From Oxalobacteraceae bacterium OTU3CAMAD1 (GTDB lineage: Bacteria; Pseudomonadota; Gammaproteobacteria; Burkholderiales; Burkholderiaceae_D), in contig CP099650.1 of the NCBI GenBank assembly GCA_024123915.1, forward strand, positions 4,216,001 through 4,280,000: a DNA stretch of 64,000 nucleotides, in the 5' to 3' direction. A program made the translations under genes and the position numbers. The notes under the pieces are model-generated. The model was not told where the DNA came from, did not search any database, and saw only the letters and a list, made by a program, of their open reading frames with translations. Positions 1 through 8,477 of this stretch are shown here, in pieces (the first letter of the stretch is position 1; each line of letters opens with the position of its first letter).

Positions 1-965
1 AGGAGGCGGTGCCGGCGTTCGAGGGCGCCTTCGATCTGAAGGCGACACAGTTGGGCACGGAGATGTGGCGCTACCGCCGCACCTCGATCAAGGTGTTGCT
101 GGTGGACGTGCCCGATCTGCCCAAGGCGACCGTCAACTTCACCGCGCTGCCGCAGGCGGCCACGGACTTCGTCATGCTCGACGCGGCCGTTAAATCGTGC
201 CCGGGCAAAACGGCGGGCGAAGCGCTGCTGAACAAGATCGCCAGCGAGGCGGGCAAGTTTCCAAAGAACGAATACGCGCAAATGACGCTGAGCCGGGCGC
301 GCATCGCTTTCGGCAATCCGCAGGAGGCGTTGCCGTGGCTGACACAGGCCATCGCTAAAAACGCCGGCGATTTCGACGCCGTATATCTGTCGGGTCTGGC
401 GAATCTGCGCTTGGCCGAACAGACCCAGGGAACAGGGGCGCAAGCTTACCTCCAGAGGGCGCAGCAACAGTTGCTCAATGCGAGGGAATTGAATCCCGAA
501 TCGGCGGATGCCGCCTACGCCTACTTCCGCGCCGAATTGCTGGGACGGTCCGAACTGAGCGAAACGGCGCTGGAGGGCGCGCTGACCGCCTGGCGCAGCG
601 CGCGCGAAGTCGGCGCCTTCGCGCGATTCGCCGCCCTGACGCAAGCCTACCTTGGCAACACATCGCAAGCGAAGATTCAGTTGAAGACGATGACCTTGAA
701 CACGCTTGATCCCGAAACCGCGAGCTGGGCGAACACCTGGCAGCAGAAAGTTGCGGCGGGCGCCAGCCGCGACGACATCCTCGCTGAAATGCGCACCGAG
801 CAGGCAGCGCCGACATTCAAGGAATGGACCATCGACACCCAGAGCGTGATGGCGACGGTCCGCTACAACGCCGGCGTGGAGGCCGCCCAAAACTACTTCC
901 ACAACCAGACCATTAATACGGGCAGTCCGGACAAGGCCGTGATAGGCACCCCCACCAAGCGATAA
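1..965 (+). CDS. TPR-containing protein, 3' part only (cut by window edge)
   Basis: The reading frame is open to the window edge, so the true start lies upstream; the GTG at position 9 is not the real start. The visible 320 residues are alpha-helical TPR-like repeats (from about residue 95 on). They align by eye over their whole length with the C-terminal half of the protein at 53283-55007: TEMWRYRR against ATMWHYRR, then AQMTLSRARIAFGNPQEA against AQITMSRAEIEWGDPRDA. The missing N-terminus is therefore probably a signal peptide plus a peptidase-MA-like domain. The C-terminus is about 30 residues longer than the paralogue. Function is unknown. Confidence 0.8.
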   Translation, partial: EAVPAFEGAFDLKATQLGTEMWRYRRTSIKVLLVDVPDLPKATVNFTALPQAATDFVMLDAAVKSCPGKTAGEALLNKIASEAGKFPKNEYAQMTLSRARIAFGNPQEALPWLTQAIAKNAGDFDAVYLSGLANLRLAEQTQGTGAQAYLQRAQQQLLNARELNPESADAAYAYFRAELLGRSELSETALEGALTAWRSAREVGAFARFAALTQAYLGNTSQAKIQLKTMTLNTLDPETASWANTWQQKVAAGASRDDILAEMRTEQAAPTFKEWTIDTQSVMATVRYNAGVEAAQNYFHNQTINTGSPDKAVIGTPTKR

Positions 966-1025
966 TCGCCTGGCTTAGATAACAGTTATGCGCGTGAACG
1001 CACGGTAACGTAGCTTCCCGCGCAG

Positions 1026-1056
1026 TATCGTGCTCCAATAATAAAGGAGCACGATA
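1026..1056 (+). promoter_or_regulatory. RNA hairpin covering the fadE ribosome binding site
   Basis: TATCGTGCTCC (1026-1036) and GGAGCACGATA (1046-1056) form a perfect 11-bp stem around the 9-base loop AATAATAAA. The 3' arm contains the GGAG ribosome binding site (1046-1049) and ends on the A of the fadE start codon at 1056. In this fold the ribosome could not bind. Translational control or a temperature-responsive element is an inference. Confidence 0.7.
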
Positions 1057-3425
1057 TGATCTTCGCTATATTCTTCGTGATACTGATTGGCGTTCCCGCC
1101 ATCATCCTCGCCACGCCGTCGCTGCGCCGCAGCCTGGTCACCCCGCATATCTTCGCGCTGTTCAAGCGCATTCTGCCGGCCATGTCCGACACCGAGCGCG
1201 ACGCCCTCGAAGCGGGCACCACCTGGTGGGACGCGGACCTCTTCTCCGGACGTCCCGACTGGAACAAATTCATGAAGCTGCCGCGCCCGGCGCTGACGGT
1301 TGAGGAACAATCCTTCCTCGACCACGAAGTGCGCCACCTGTGCGAGCTGGTCGACGACTGGGAGGCGACCCAGGTCTGGCAAGGCCTGCCGGCGCCGGCA
1401 TGGCAATACGCCCGCGACAAAGGCTTTCTGGGCATGATCATTCCGAAGGAATACGGCGGCAAGGCCTTCTCCGCCTACATGCATTCGCAGGTGGTGATGC
1501 AGCTGTCGACGCGCTGCTCGGCGCTGGCGGTGCAGGTGATGGTGCCGAACTCGCTTGGCCCGGCCGAACTGCTGCTGCACTACGGCACCGACGAACAGAA
1601 GAACTACTACCTGCCGCGCCTGGCCGCCGGCACCGAAATCCCCTGCTTCGCGCTGACGAGCCCCTACGCCGGCTCCGACGCCGCCGCGATTCCCGATACC
1701 GGCGTGGTGTGCATGGGCAAGTTCGAAGGCCGCGAGACGCTGGGCCTGCGTATCACGTGGAACAAGCGCTACATCACCTTGGGTCCGATCGCCACCCTGC
1801 TGGGCCTGGCCTTCCGCGTGGTCGATCCGGATGGCCTGCTGCCGGCCGGCTCCAGCACCGGCATCACCTGCGCACTGATCCCGACCACCCATCCCGGCGT
1901 CGTGATCGGCCGGCGCCACTGGCCGCTGAACGCGGTGTTCCAGAACGGTCCGACCAGCGGCGACAACGTCTTCATCCCGATGGAATGGATCATCGGCGGC
2001 CCGCGCCAGATCGGCAAGGGCTGGCGCATGCTGATGGAATGCCTGGCGGCCGGCCGCGCGATTTCGCTGCCGTCGGCCAGCGTCGGCACGGCCAAGCTGG
2101 CGGTGCGCGGCACCAGCGCCTATTGCGCGATCCGCCGCCAGTTCAAGACCTCGATCGGCAAGTTCGAAGGCGTGCAGGAGGCGCTGGCCCGCATGGGCGG
2201 CAATCTGTACATGATGGACGCGACGCGCAAGCTGTCGGCGCTGGCCGTCGACCTGGGCGAAAAGCCGGCCGTGATCTCGGCCATCGCCAAGTATCATGTC
2301 ACCGAGCGCGGACGCGCAGTCGTCAACGACGGCATGGACATCCTGGGCGGCAAAGGCATCTGCATGGGACCGAGCAATTTCCTCGCCCGCGCGTACCAGC
2401 AGATCCCGATCGCCATCACGGTGGAAGGCGCCAACATCCTCACGCGCTGCCTGATCATCTTCGGCCAGGGCGCAATCCGCTCGCATCCCTACGTGCTGCG
2501 AGAGATGCAAGCCACCGCCGATACCGATCATCGCAAGGCGCTGCACGATTTCGACGCCGCCTTCTTCGGCCACATGCGCTTCGTCTGCGCCAACGCCGCG
2601 CGCGGCCTGTGGTATGGGTTGACCGGCGGCGGTACCGCGCCGGTGCCGGAGCAGGCGGCCGGGGAAATGGCCGGCTACTATCGCGCCATCGGGCGCGTGT
2701 CCACCGCGTTCGCGCTGATGACCGACATGTCGATGTTCGTGCTGGGAGGGGAATTGAAGCGCCGCGAGCGCATCTCCGGCCGCCTGGGCGACGCGCTGTC
2801 GCAGATGTACCTGGCCAGCGCCACCTTGAAGCGCTATGAAGACGACGGCCGGCAGCAAGCCGACGCGCCCTACGTCCACTGGTCGGTGCAGGATGCGTTG
2901 CACAAGGCGCAGTTGGCGCTGGACGGCGTGTTGGAGAACTTCCCCAACCGCCCCGCCGCCGTCCTGGCGCGCCTGCTGACGTTCCCGTTCGGGTTGCCGT
3001 ACTCGCCGCCGTCCGATGAACTAGGCAGCGCCGTGGCGAACGCCATGCAAACCGCCGGCGCCGGCCGCGAAAGACTGCTGGCCGACGGCTTCCTGGCCGA
3101 CGACCTGCGCGATCCGGTGGCATGCGGCGAACTGGCGTTCGGCCTGCTGCCGCAGGTGGAGGCTGTCGAACACCGCCTCAAGCCGGCGGTGCGTGCCGGC
3201 CAACTCGAAGGCATGCCGCAAAGCCTGCCGGAGATGGAGCAATGGGTCTCGCGGGCCGCTGCCAAGGGCCTGGTGACGCCGGAGGAACGCCGCGCGCTGT
3301 CGGACTTCGCCCGCTTCACCGACCTGTCGGTGCACGTGGACGACTTCCCGCAAGACCTCAACGCCGCCGCCGACGCCGACAAGCGCTGGCGGATGTCGGC
3401 GAAAGAAGCGCCAATCGAAGCCTGA
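1056..3425 (+). CDS. fadE: FadE-type acyl-CoA dehydrogenase
   Basis: This 789-residue protein catalyses the first step of fatty acid beta-oxidation, acyl-CoA to trans-2-enoyl-CoA, with FAD. Its length is close to that of E. coli FadE (about 814). An N-terminal hydrophobic segment (residues 1-22) is followed by the acyl-CoA dehydrogenase core (about 80-480, with IIPKEYGG and the substrate/FAD segment CFALTSPYAGSDAA), then the C-terminal DUF1974 domain found only in the FadE branch. The ATG at 1056 has GGAG six bases upstream, buried in a perfect hairpin. The gene stands alone and ends against a palindromic repeat that separates it from the convergent GH5 gene. Confidence 0.93.
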   Translation: MIFAIFFVILIGVPAIILATPSLRRSLVTPHIFALFKRILPAMSDTERDALEAGTTWWDADLFSGRPDWNKFMKLPRPALTVEEQSFLDHEVRHLCELVDDWEATQVWQGLPAPAWQYARDKGFLGMIIPKEYGGKAFSAYMHSQVVMQLSTRCSALAVQVMVPNSLGPAELLLHYGTDEQKNYYLPRLAAGTEIPCFALTSPYAGSDAAAIPDTGVVCMGKFEGRETLGLRITWNKRYITLGPIATLLGLAFRVVDPDGLLPAGSSTGITCALIPTTHPGVVIGRRHWPLNAVFQNGPTSGDNVFIPMEWIIGGPRQIGKGWRMLMECLAAGRAISLPSASVGTAKLAVRGTSAYCAIRRQFKTSIGKFEGVQEALARMGGNLYMMDATRKLSALAVDLGEKPAVISAIAKYHVTERGRAVVNDGMDILGGKGICMGPSNFLARAYQQIPIAITVEGANILTRCLIIFGQGAIRSHPYVLREMQATADTDHRKALHDFDAAFFGHMRFVCANAARGLWYGLTGGGTAPVPEQAAGEMAGYYRAIGRVSTAFALMTDMSMFVLGGELKRRERISGRLGDALSQMYLASATLKRYEDDGRQQADAPYVHWSVQDALHKAQLALDGVLENFPNRPAAVLARLLTFPFGLPYSPPSDELGSAVANAMQTAGAGRERLLADGFLADDLRDPVACGELAFGLLPQVEAVEHRLKPAVRAGQLEGMPQSLPEMEQWVSRAAAKGLVTPEERRALSDFARFTDLSVHVDDFPQDLNAAADADKRWRMSAKEAPIEA

Positions 3426-3446
3426 TCGCCGGGATCACCACGGTTC

Positions 3447-3544
3447 CACGTAGGGCGGATTAGGCGGAACGCCGTAATCGGCCATTTGTGAGTCGCCGAC
3501 GGAGCACGCATTGGCGGATTACGCTTCGCTAATCCGCCCTACGT
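3447..3544. repeat. Cloverleaf-like intergenic palindrome, copy 1
   Basis: The outer arms CACGTAGGGCGGATTAG and CTAATCCGCCCTACGTG are perfect complements of 17 bases. Inside, one arm carries a small hairpin of the type GGCGGAACGCC and the other carries GCTTCGC, which on the opposite strand is the very stable mini-hairpin GCGAAGC. The element lies between convergent fadE and the GH5 gene and probably ends transcription from both sides. Related copies are at 12047-12136, 34519-34612 and (half) 61271-61306. Confidence 0.85.
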
Positions 3545-3569
3545 GTTTCAGCGGTTCGTCCCTGCTTCG

Positions 3570-4964
3570 TTACTTGGCGGCGTTGATGATCCCGGTGACC
3601 ACATCGGGATAAGCCTGTGTGCCGTTCGAACGATTGAATAATCCCGAGGCGTGGTTGCCGGTGAAACCGCTATCCCAGTACATCGGGACCACGCCGCGCT
3701 TGAAGGCCGCTTGCGTAATGTACTGATTCCACAGCTTGCGGTACTTACCCGTTGGATCGACGTTGCTGCGCAAGTTGGCCGAGTACTCGCCCAGGATCAC
3801 CGGCACGCCCTTGTCGATAAAGTTGGTCTTCATCTTCTGGAACTGGGCGTCGGTGAACGACTCGTTGGCCCAGGTCTCGGTCGCAGCCGGATTGGTGGCG
3901 CTCGCGCCCCACTGCCAGATATTGTCGCTTTCGCTCAAGGTGAAGTTGTACGGATCGTAGTAATGCACCTCCATCATCAAGCGGCTGGCCACAGAGTCGG
4001 TCGGCATCGTGGCATTGCAACCGATGGTGTAGTCGATGTTGGTCAGATATCCCTGCACCACCAGATGGCGCTGGGTGTTATTGCCGCCGGTGGCGCGAAC
4101 CGCGTTGACGAAGGTTTGGTTGAAGCTCTTCTGCACCGTGCAGTTTTCCGCCGTCGGCGCGCTGAACACCCCCTCGATATTGGTTTCGTTGGTGCCGGCG
4201 AACAGCAGATAGTCGTCGTAGGTTTTGAAGGTGGTGCCGATCTGCGTCCAGAACTTGTTCAGGCGCGAGTTCACCGCCGCCTGCTGGGCGAACGACGGCT
4301 GCATCCAGCCGCCATCCCAGTGGAGGTTGATGATCACGTACAGACCCGCGGTGCGCGCATAATCGACGACCTGCTTCACACGCGCCATCCAGCTGGCGCT
4401 GATGTTGTAGTTGGCGTCCGCATACTGGCTCCACGACACCGGAATGCGCACGCTCTTGAAGCCCGCCGCCTTGACGCCGTTGAACAGTGCCTGGTTGGCT
4501 TGCGGATTGCCCCAGGCGGTTTCGCCGCCGATTGCTTCCAACGAGTTACCCAGGTTCCAGCCCGGCGACATCTGCGCCGACAACTGAAGGCTGGTCAGGT
4601 TGCGCACCGCGCCGGAGCGCACCGCCGTCGCCGCGCCGGAACTGTAGCTGCCGCCGCTGGTGGTGAACTTGATCCAGTACCAGTAAGGCGTGCCCTGCGC
4701 CGGCGTTGCGTCGGTGTAGGTGGTGGCCGATGCCGCCAGGATCGCCAGCCGGCTGCGGCCATTGGTGTCGCTGTCGGTGTCGCGGTAGACCTGCACGCCG
4801 GTGACGGCGCCGCTGACGGTCCAGGTCAGTTTGATATTGTCGGCCGTGCCGGTCGCGGTGAGGCAAACGGTCGCGCCGCCGCCACTACCGCAATTTTGCG
4901 CCTGCGCGAGCGGCCCCGCGCCCAGCGCGAGGAGCAATAGCACCATCGATAACAAGGGTTTCAT
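3570..4964 (-). CDS. Secreted GH5 endoglucanase-like glycoside hydrolase
   Basis: The protein has 464 residues. A signal peptide ends at AQA-Q (about residue 22), a fibronectin-III-like domain follows (about 25-120), then a GH5 catalytic domain. Family marks are WNLGNSLEAIGG near 137, the likely acid/base Glu260 in AGTNET, the HYYDPYNF segment near 334 and the likely nucleophile Glu393 in ILGEYS. GH5 enzymes with the WNLGNSL motif commonly cut beta-1,4-glucans or xyloglucan; the exact substrate is not proven. I chose the ATG at 4964 (MKPLLS), preceded by AAAGGT, over an upstream ATG that would bury the signal peptide. It is the last gene of an operon with the PEP-CTERM and GH74 genes; 25 bp separate it from the former. 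Confidence 0.88.
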   Translation of the reverse strand: MKPLLSMVLLLLALGAGPLAQAQNCGSGGGATVCLTATGTADNIKLTWTVSGAVTGVQVYRDTDSDTNGRSRLAILAASATTYTDATPAQGTPYWYWIKFTTSGGSYSSGAATAVRSGAVRNLTSLQLSAQMSPGWNLGNSLEAIGGETAWGNPQANQALFNGVKAAGFKSVRIPVSWSQYADANYNISASWMARVKQVVDYARTAGLYVIINLHWDGGWMQPSFAQQAAVNSRLNKFWTQIGTTFKTYDDYLLFAGTNETNIEGVFSAPTAENCTVQKSFNQTFVNAVRATGGNNTQRHLVVQGYLTNIDYTIGCNATMPTDSVASRLMMEVHYYDPYNFTLSESDNIWQWGASATNPAATETWANESFTDAQFQKMKTNFIDKGVPVILGEYSANLRSNVDPTGKYRKLWNQYITQAAFKRGVVPMYWDSGFTGNHASGLFNRSNGTQAYPDVVTGIINAAK

Positions 4965-4989
4965 CGTGTGACCTTTCGTGGTTACGTGG

Positions 4990-5592
4990 TTAGGACTTCC
5001 GACGCATTGCTGCAAAACCCGTCATCAGCAATCCCGCCGCAAGCAGGACCACAGTGCCCGATTCCGGCACGGGGCTCGGTACGGGGCCGATGGCGGACAT
5101 CGACAGGTCGTCCATCACGAACCAGCCCTTGTCGCGCGTGATGGTCAAACGGGATACGTTGGCGAAGCTGGCTTGCACCCAGCTATAGGTGCCGTTGATG
5201 GCGACATTGCCGGTGCTGCCTATCAGCTGGTTCGCCGCATCGTAGGCGCTGATGTTGATCCACGTGGCCTTCGATCCGTTGGTGGCCGGTGTGGCGAACC
5301 AAGCGCCGTCCAGATTGAAGGCGGTGGCGCTGCTGATGCCAAGATTGTTCACGCCGAAACCGTTGGACACGAACTGCGTGCCCGAATGCGCGCCATTGCT
5401 GTAGCCATTGACGGCGGTATCGCCCAGGAACCAGCTGCTGGTCCAGGTCAGATCCTCGTATGGATTGTATTTGGACAGCGTCGACAGTTTGCCGCCGGCG
5501 CTTACGTCATCGAAGTCCACCACGGCTGCTTGTGCCGGCGACGCCAGCGTCAGGACCGCGCCGGCCAAAAAGCCAATCAGTATCTTTTTCAT
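4990..5592 (-). CDS. PEP-CTERM sorting-domain protein
   Basis: This 200-residue exported protein has a signal peptide (residues 1-22, ending AQA) and a beta-rich middle of the kind seen in carbohydrate-associated PEP-CTERM proteins (LDGAWFATP, then LTITRDKGWFVMDDLS). It ends with the sorting signal: VPES, a hydrophobic helix and the basic tail RRKS. PEP-CTERM proteins are processed by an exosortase and linked to exopolysaccharide production; no exosortase is in this window. It lies between GH74 and GH5 (15 bp and 25 bp gaps), so it is probably made with xyloglucan-degrading enzymes and may hold them or their substrate at the cell surface. That role is inference. Confidence 0.88.
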   Translation of the reverse strand: MKKILIGFLAGAVLTLASPAQAAVVDFDDVSAGGKLSTLSKYNPYEDLTWTSSWFLGDTAVNGYSNGAHSGTQFVSNGFGVNNLGISSATAFNLDGAWFATPATNGSKATWINISAYDAANQLIGSTGNVAINGTYSWVQASFANVSRLTITRDKGWFVMDDLSMSAIGPVPSPVPESGTVVLLAAGLLMTGFAAMRRKS

Positions 5593-5607
5593 AGTCTCAC
5601 TCTCTAA

Positions 5608-8094
5608 TTATTTGCAAGCGTCGCCGGTAACGACGGGAATCGCCTCGCCGCTGACGGTCATCCCGAATTCCGCGGTGTCGCCGGGCTGGATGTTGGTGTT
5701 CCAGCTCTGGTTCGGCGTGGCCGTGTAGGTCGGGGGCGTGCCGGTGACGTCGGCGTTCCAGAACCCCTGGACGCTTGAATTGTCGGTGTAAGTCCAGCTG
5801 ACGGCCCAGCCGTTGACGGCGGTCGAGCGGTTGTTCTTGATGCGGACGGCTGCGTTGTAGCCACCCGACCAGGCGGCGGTGACGACGTAGCTGCACTCGT
5901 TGACCGGCTGCGGCGTGACCACCGGCGGGCCGGCCGTCACCGGCGTCACCAGCACTTCGCCGCCGGTCGTCGGCGTGCCGTAGGCGATGCCGCGACCGGC
6001 GGTGCTCATGTAGATGCGGCCGAAGACGTTCATATCGCCGCTCACCATGCCGCCGTTGGCCAAGCCGCCATATTGGTGGGCGGCGTCGTTGACGCGCACC
6101 CACGTCGCGCCGGCGTCGGTCGAACGCATCATGCCGTGCACGCTGCCCACCGTACCGTGGAGGTAGACGGTTGGATAGCTGGCCTGCGGCGCGGTCTTGC
6201 CGAAACCGACGGCATCGCACTGGTTCACCGTCGCGACCTTGGTGAACGTGGCGCCGGAATCGGTGGAGCGCGACAGCCCGTTGCCATTCAGGCAGACCCA
6301 CAAATCGCCCTCGCGTCCCGGCGCGGGACGAATCAGCTTGGAGCCGCCCGAAGCCAGTGTGCTTTTGAGGGCGAACGAGGCGCCACCATCGACGCTGGCC
6401 AGCAGCCTGCCATTGTCGTAGGCGTAGAACTTGGTGGGATTGACCGGATCGGCCACCGGGCGCGCGTTGTTGGCCGTGAGCCCCGAGATGGCGGTCCAGC
6501 TGGCGCCGAAGTTGGTGGAGCGATAGCTGACGGCGGAATCGGCGGGACTATGCAGCAAGGCGAAGCCGTCGGCCGACAGCGCGACGTAGCCCTTGGCGCC
6601 GTTCAGCACCGGCGACTTGGTCCAGCTCGAGCCGCTGTTGGTGGTGTAGTACATGTCGTTGCCGACGCGCGTCATGATACGCGGGTCCTGCGCGGCGATG
6701 GCCAGGCCGGTGGTGGTGCCGGTCTGCGGCGCATGGCGCACACCGTACTGCGACGGATCGCTGTTGATGAAGCCATCGAAATCGCCGATCACCGAGACCA
6801 GCGGCCCGTTCGGGATGCTCTGGAAATCGAACGGCACGGTCTCCTCCAGCCCCGCCACGTCGAAGTTCCAGGTGGTCGTGGTGGCGTTGATGTCGTTCGT
6901 CTTGAACAAGCCGTTACCGGAAACCACCCACACCTTCTTGCCGTCGAACGGATCGATTTCGACCGAACCGGCCCAATGAATCGAGGTGTCGGCGATCCAG
7001 TTGGCGCCCTTGGGGTCGAGCGCGAAGCCGCGCGCCACCACGTCCGTCCACGTACGACCGGCATCCTTGGACGTGAAAATGCGGTCGCCGTACTGGTTGG
7101 CGCTTTGCTGCATCCACGTGTTGATGGTGGAGACCACCAAATGTTTAGGATCGTTGCGGTCGATGCTGATGCCGCCGAATGGCCGCGCGAAGCCGGTCGG
7201 GGTGATGTTGGTCCAGTTGCCGCCCACGGCGTCGTATTCCCATACCTGGCCGTTGTCCATCGGCTCGTCCGTGCCCGGATGCGGACCGGCGCCGTTGGCG
7301 TAGGTGATGTACAGCAGCCCTTCGGGCGACAGCACCGCGCGCTGCGGCATCAGGCCCGTCGGGCCGCCTTCGACCGGCACGAAGGTCTCGCCGGCGTCAT
7401 AGCTGAAGAACAGGTTCGGTCCCGCCGAATCGAAGCGCGACACGCCCACGAACATGCGCTGCGCCAGGCCGCCGTCCACGCTGGTGGGATCGAGCAGCAC
7501 GAAGCTCACGCCATTGTCGTTCGGCGTGCTGGTGACGTCGAAGCCGGGCATGCGGCTCCAGGTGGCGCCTGCGTCCGCGCTCTTGAACAAGCCGTCGCGG
7601 CGCGTGCCCGCGTACAGCACGTTGCCGGAGCCGGGATCGACCTGCAGCTTCTCGCCGTTCTGGCGCCCCATGCCGTTGCCGTGGGATTTAAATTGGGTAC
7701 TGACGTCGGTGACGGTGAAGGTTTTGCCGTAATCGCTGGAACGCAGCACGGCGGTCTTGCCGCCGCTGAAGTAGCTGGTACCGGCCAGCATGTAGACGTT
7801 GGCCGCGTTGTGCGGATCGACCGCGAGCGACTCGATGCCCAGCAAGCCGACATCGCTCTGGCCTATCCAGTCGGTCATCGACGCCCAGCGCGATTTGCCG
7901 GCATCCCAGCGATAGGCGCCGCCGACGTCGGTGCGCACGTAGACGACATCGCGTTCAAGCTTGCTAGGGACAACCCCGGTGACGAAGCCACCGCCGCCGA
8001 TGGCGACCGAGTCCCAGTGATAGTTTTCCGCTGTCGAGACGAGCGGGATCGACAACGCTGCCGCAAGCAGCGCCACAACGGGCTTGATTCTCAT
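5608..8094 (-). CDS. Secreted GH74 xyloglucanase with C-terminal CBM2
   Basis: The protein has 828 residues. After a signal peptide (1-22) comes a GH74 tandem beta-propeller with many sialidase-like Asp-box repeats (SSDYGKTF, SADAGATW, STDSGATF). The likely catalytic aspartates are Asp56 in VRTDVGGAYRW and Asp438 in VIGDFDGF. A C-terminal family 2 carbohydrate-binding module (about 730-828) is shown by AAWSGGYNAAVRIKN and spaced surface tryptophans. GH74 enzymes cut the xyloglucan backbone and CBM2 binds cellulose, so it likely acts on cellulose-bound xyloglucan in plant walls. It is the first gene of a three-gene operon and is divergent from the gene at 8478. Confidence 0.93.
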   Translation of the reverse strand: MRIKPVVALLAAALSIPLVSTAENYHWDSVAIGGGGFVTGVVPSKLERDVVYVRTDVGGAYRWDAGKSRWASMTDWIGQSDVGLLGIESLAVDPHNAANVYMLAGTSYFSGGKTAVLRSSDYGKTFTVTDVSTQFKSHGNGMGRQNGEKLQVDPGSGNVLYAGTRRDGLFKSADAGATWSRMPGFDVTSTPNDNGVSFVLLDPTSVDGGLAQRMFVGVSRFDSAGPNLFFSYDAGETFVPVEGGPTGLMPQRAVLSPEGLLYITYANGAGPHPGTDEPMDNGQVWEYDAVGGNWTNITPTGFARPFGGISIDRNDPKHLVVSTINTWMQQSANQYGDRIFTSKDAGRTWTDVVARGFALDPKGANWIADTSIHWAGSVEIDPFDGKKVWVVSGNGLFKTNDINATTTTWNFDVAGLEETVPFDFQSIPNGPLVSVIGDFDGFINSDPSQYGVRHAPQTGTTTGLAIAAQDPRIMTRVGNDMYYTTNSGSSWTKSPVLNGAKGYVALSADGFALLHSPADSAVSYRSTNFGASWTAISGLTANNARPVADPVNPTKFYAYDNGRLLASVDGGASFALKSTLASGGSKLIRPAPGREGDLWVCLNGNGLSRSTDSGATFTKVATVNQCDAVGFGKTAPQASYPTVYLHGTVGSVHGMMRSTDAGATWVRVNDAAHQYGGLANGGMVSGDMNVFGRIYMSTAGRGIAYGTPTTGGEVLVTPVTAGPPVVTPQPVNECSYVVTAAWSGGYNAAVRIKNNRSTAVNGWAVSWTYTDNSSVQGFWNADVTGTPPTYTATPNQSWNTNIQPGDTAEFGMTVSGEAIPVVTGDACK

Positions 8095-8477
8095 TTTTTT
8101 GTGTCTCTCTTAGATTTATAGTTATCGCGCCTCTGGTGCGCGTCTGACCATTCTGCGATTTCGTCAAGGCGTCCGCAATTACGAAAATCACCAGAGCGCT
8201 CAACGAAATTTGGCTTACGAACTCTTACTAGCTTTAGTCACAAACATGATTAGATCGCGTCAACCGTTGACACCACCAATCGCAATATCGATACTCTTCG
8301 ATATTCATCGACGTGCGCCTAGACTCGTCGCAACCGAAAATCAAAAAACGCAGGAGATGACGGCGGGCTGCGGGACTGTTTCATTCGTGCTTTGCCGGAT
8401 TTGCAAGATGCGGTAAAGTCTCGGAAATACCCGCAAATACCCGTTTTCATAACGTCGTCACTAACACTGGTAAATAC
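8095..8477. promoter_or_regulatory. Divergent intergenic region between the GH74 and pectin operons
   Basis: The 383 bp between the two start codons must hold promoters for both operons. It is more AT-rich than its surroundings. An imperfect palindrome GTCAACCGTTGAC (8258-8270) could be an operator. The 68-codon plus-strand frame inside (8210-8416) has no ribosome binding site or recognisable features, and I do not call it. Confidence 0.45.

Noticed and set aside
975..2903. 642-codon minus-strand open frame over fadE
   Set aside because: It is antisense to a clear FadE gene, with Arg/His/Gln-rich composition typical of shadows in GC-rich DNA.
3447..3544. Insertion-sequence remnant
   Set aside because: There is no transposase frame or target-site duplication; the shape and recurrence fit a small non-coding palindromic repeat better.
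6073..8121. 682-codon plus-strand open frame over GH74
   Set aside because: Antisense shadow of the GH74 gene; composition is dominated by Arg, Ala, Gly and His.
8210..8416. 68-codon plus-strand frame in the 8.1-8.5 kb gap
   Set aside because: No ribosome binding site or domain; the region is better explained as divergent promoters.
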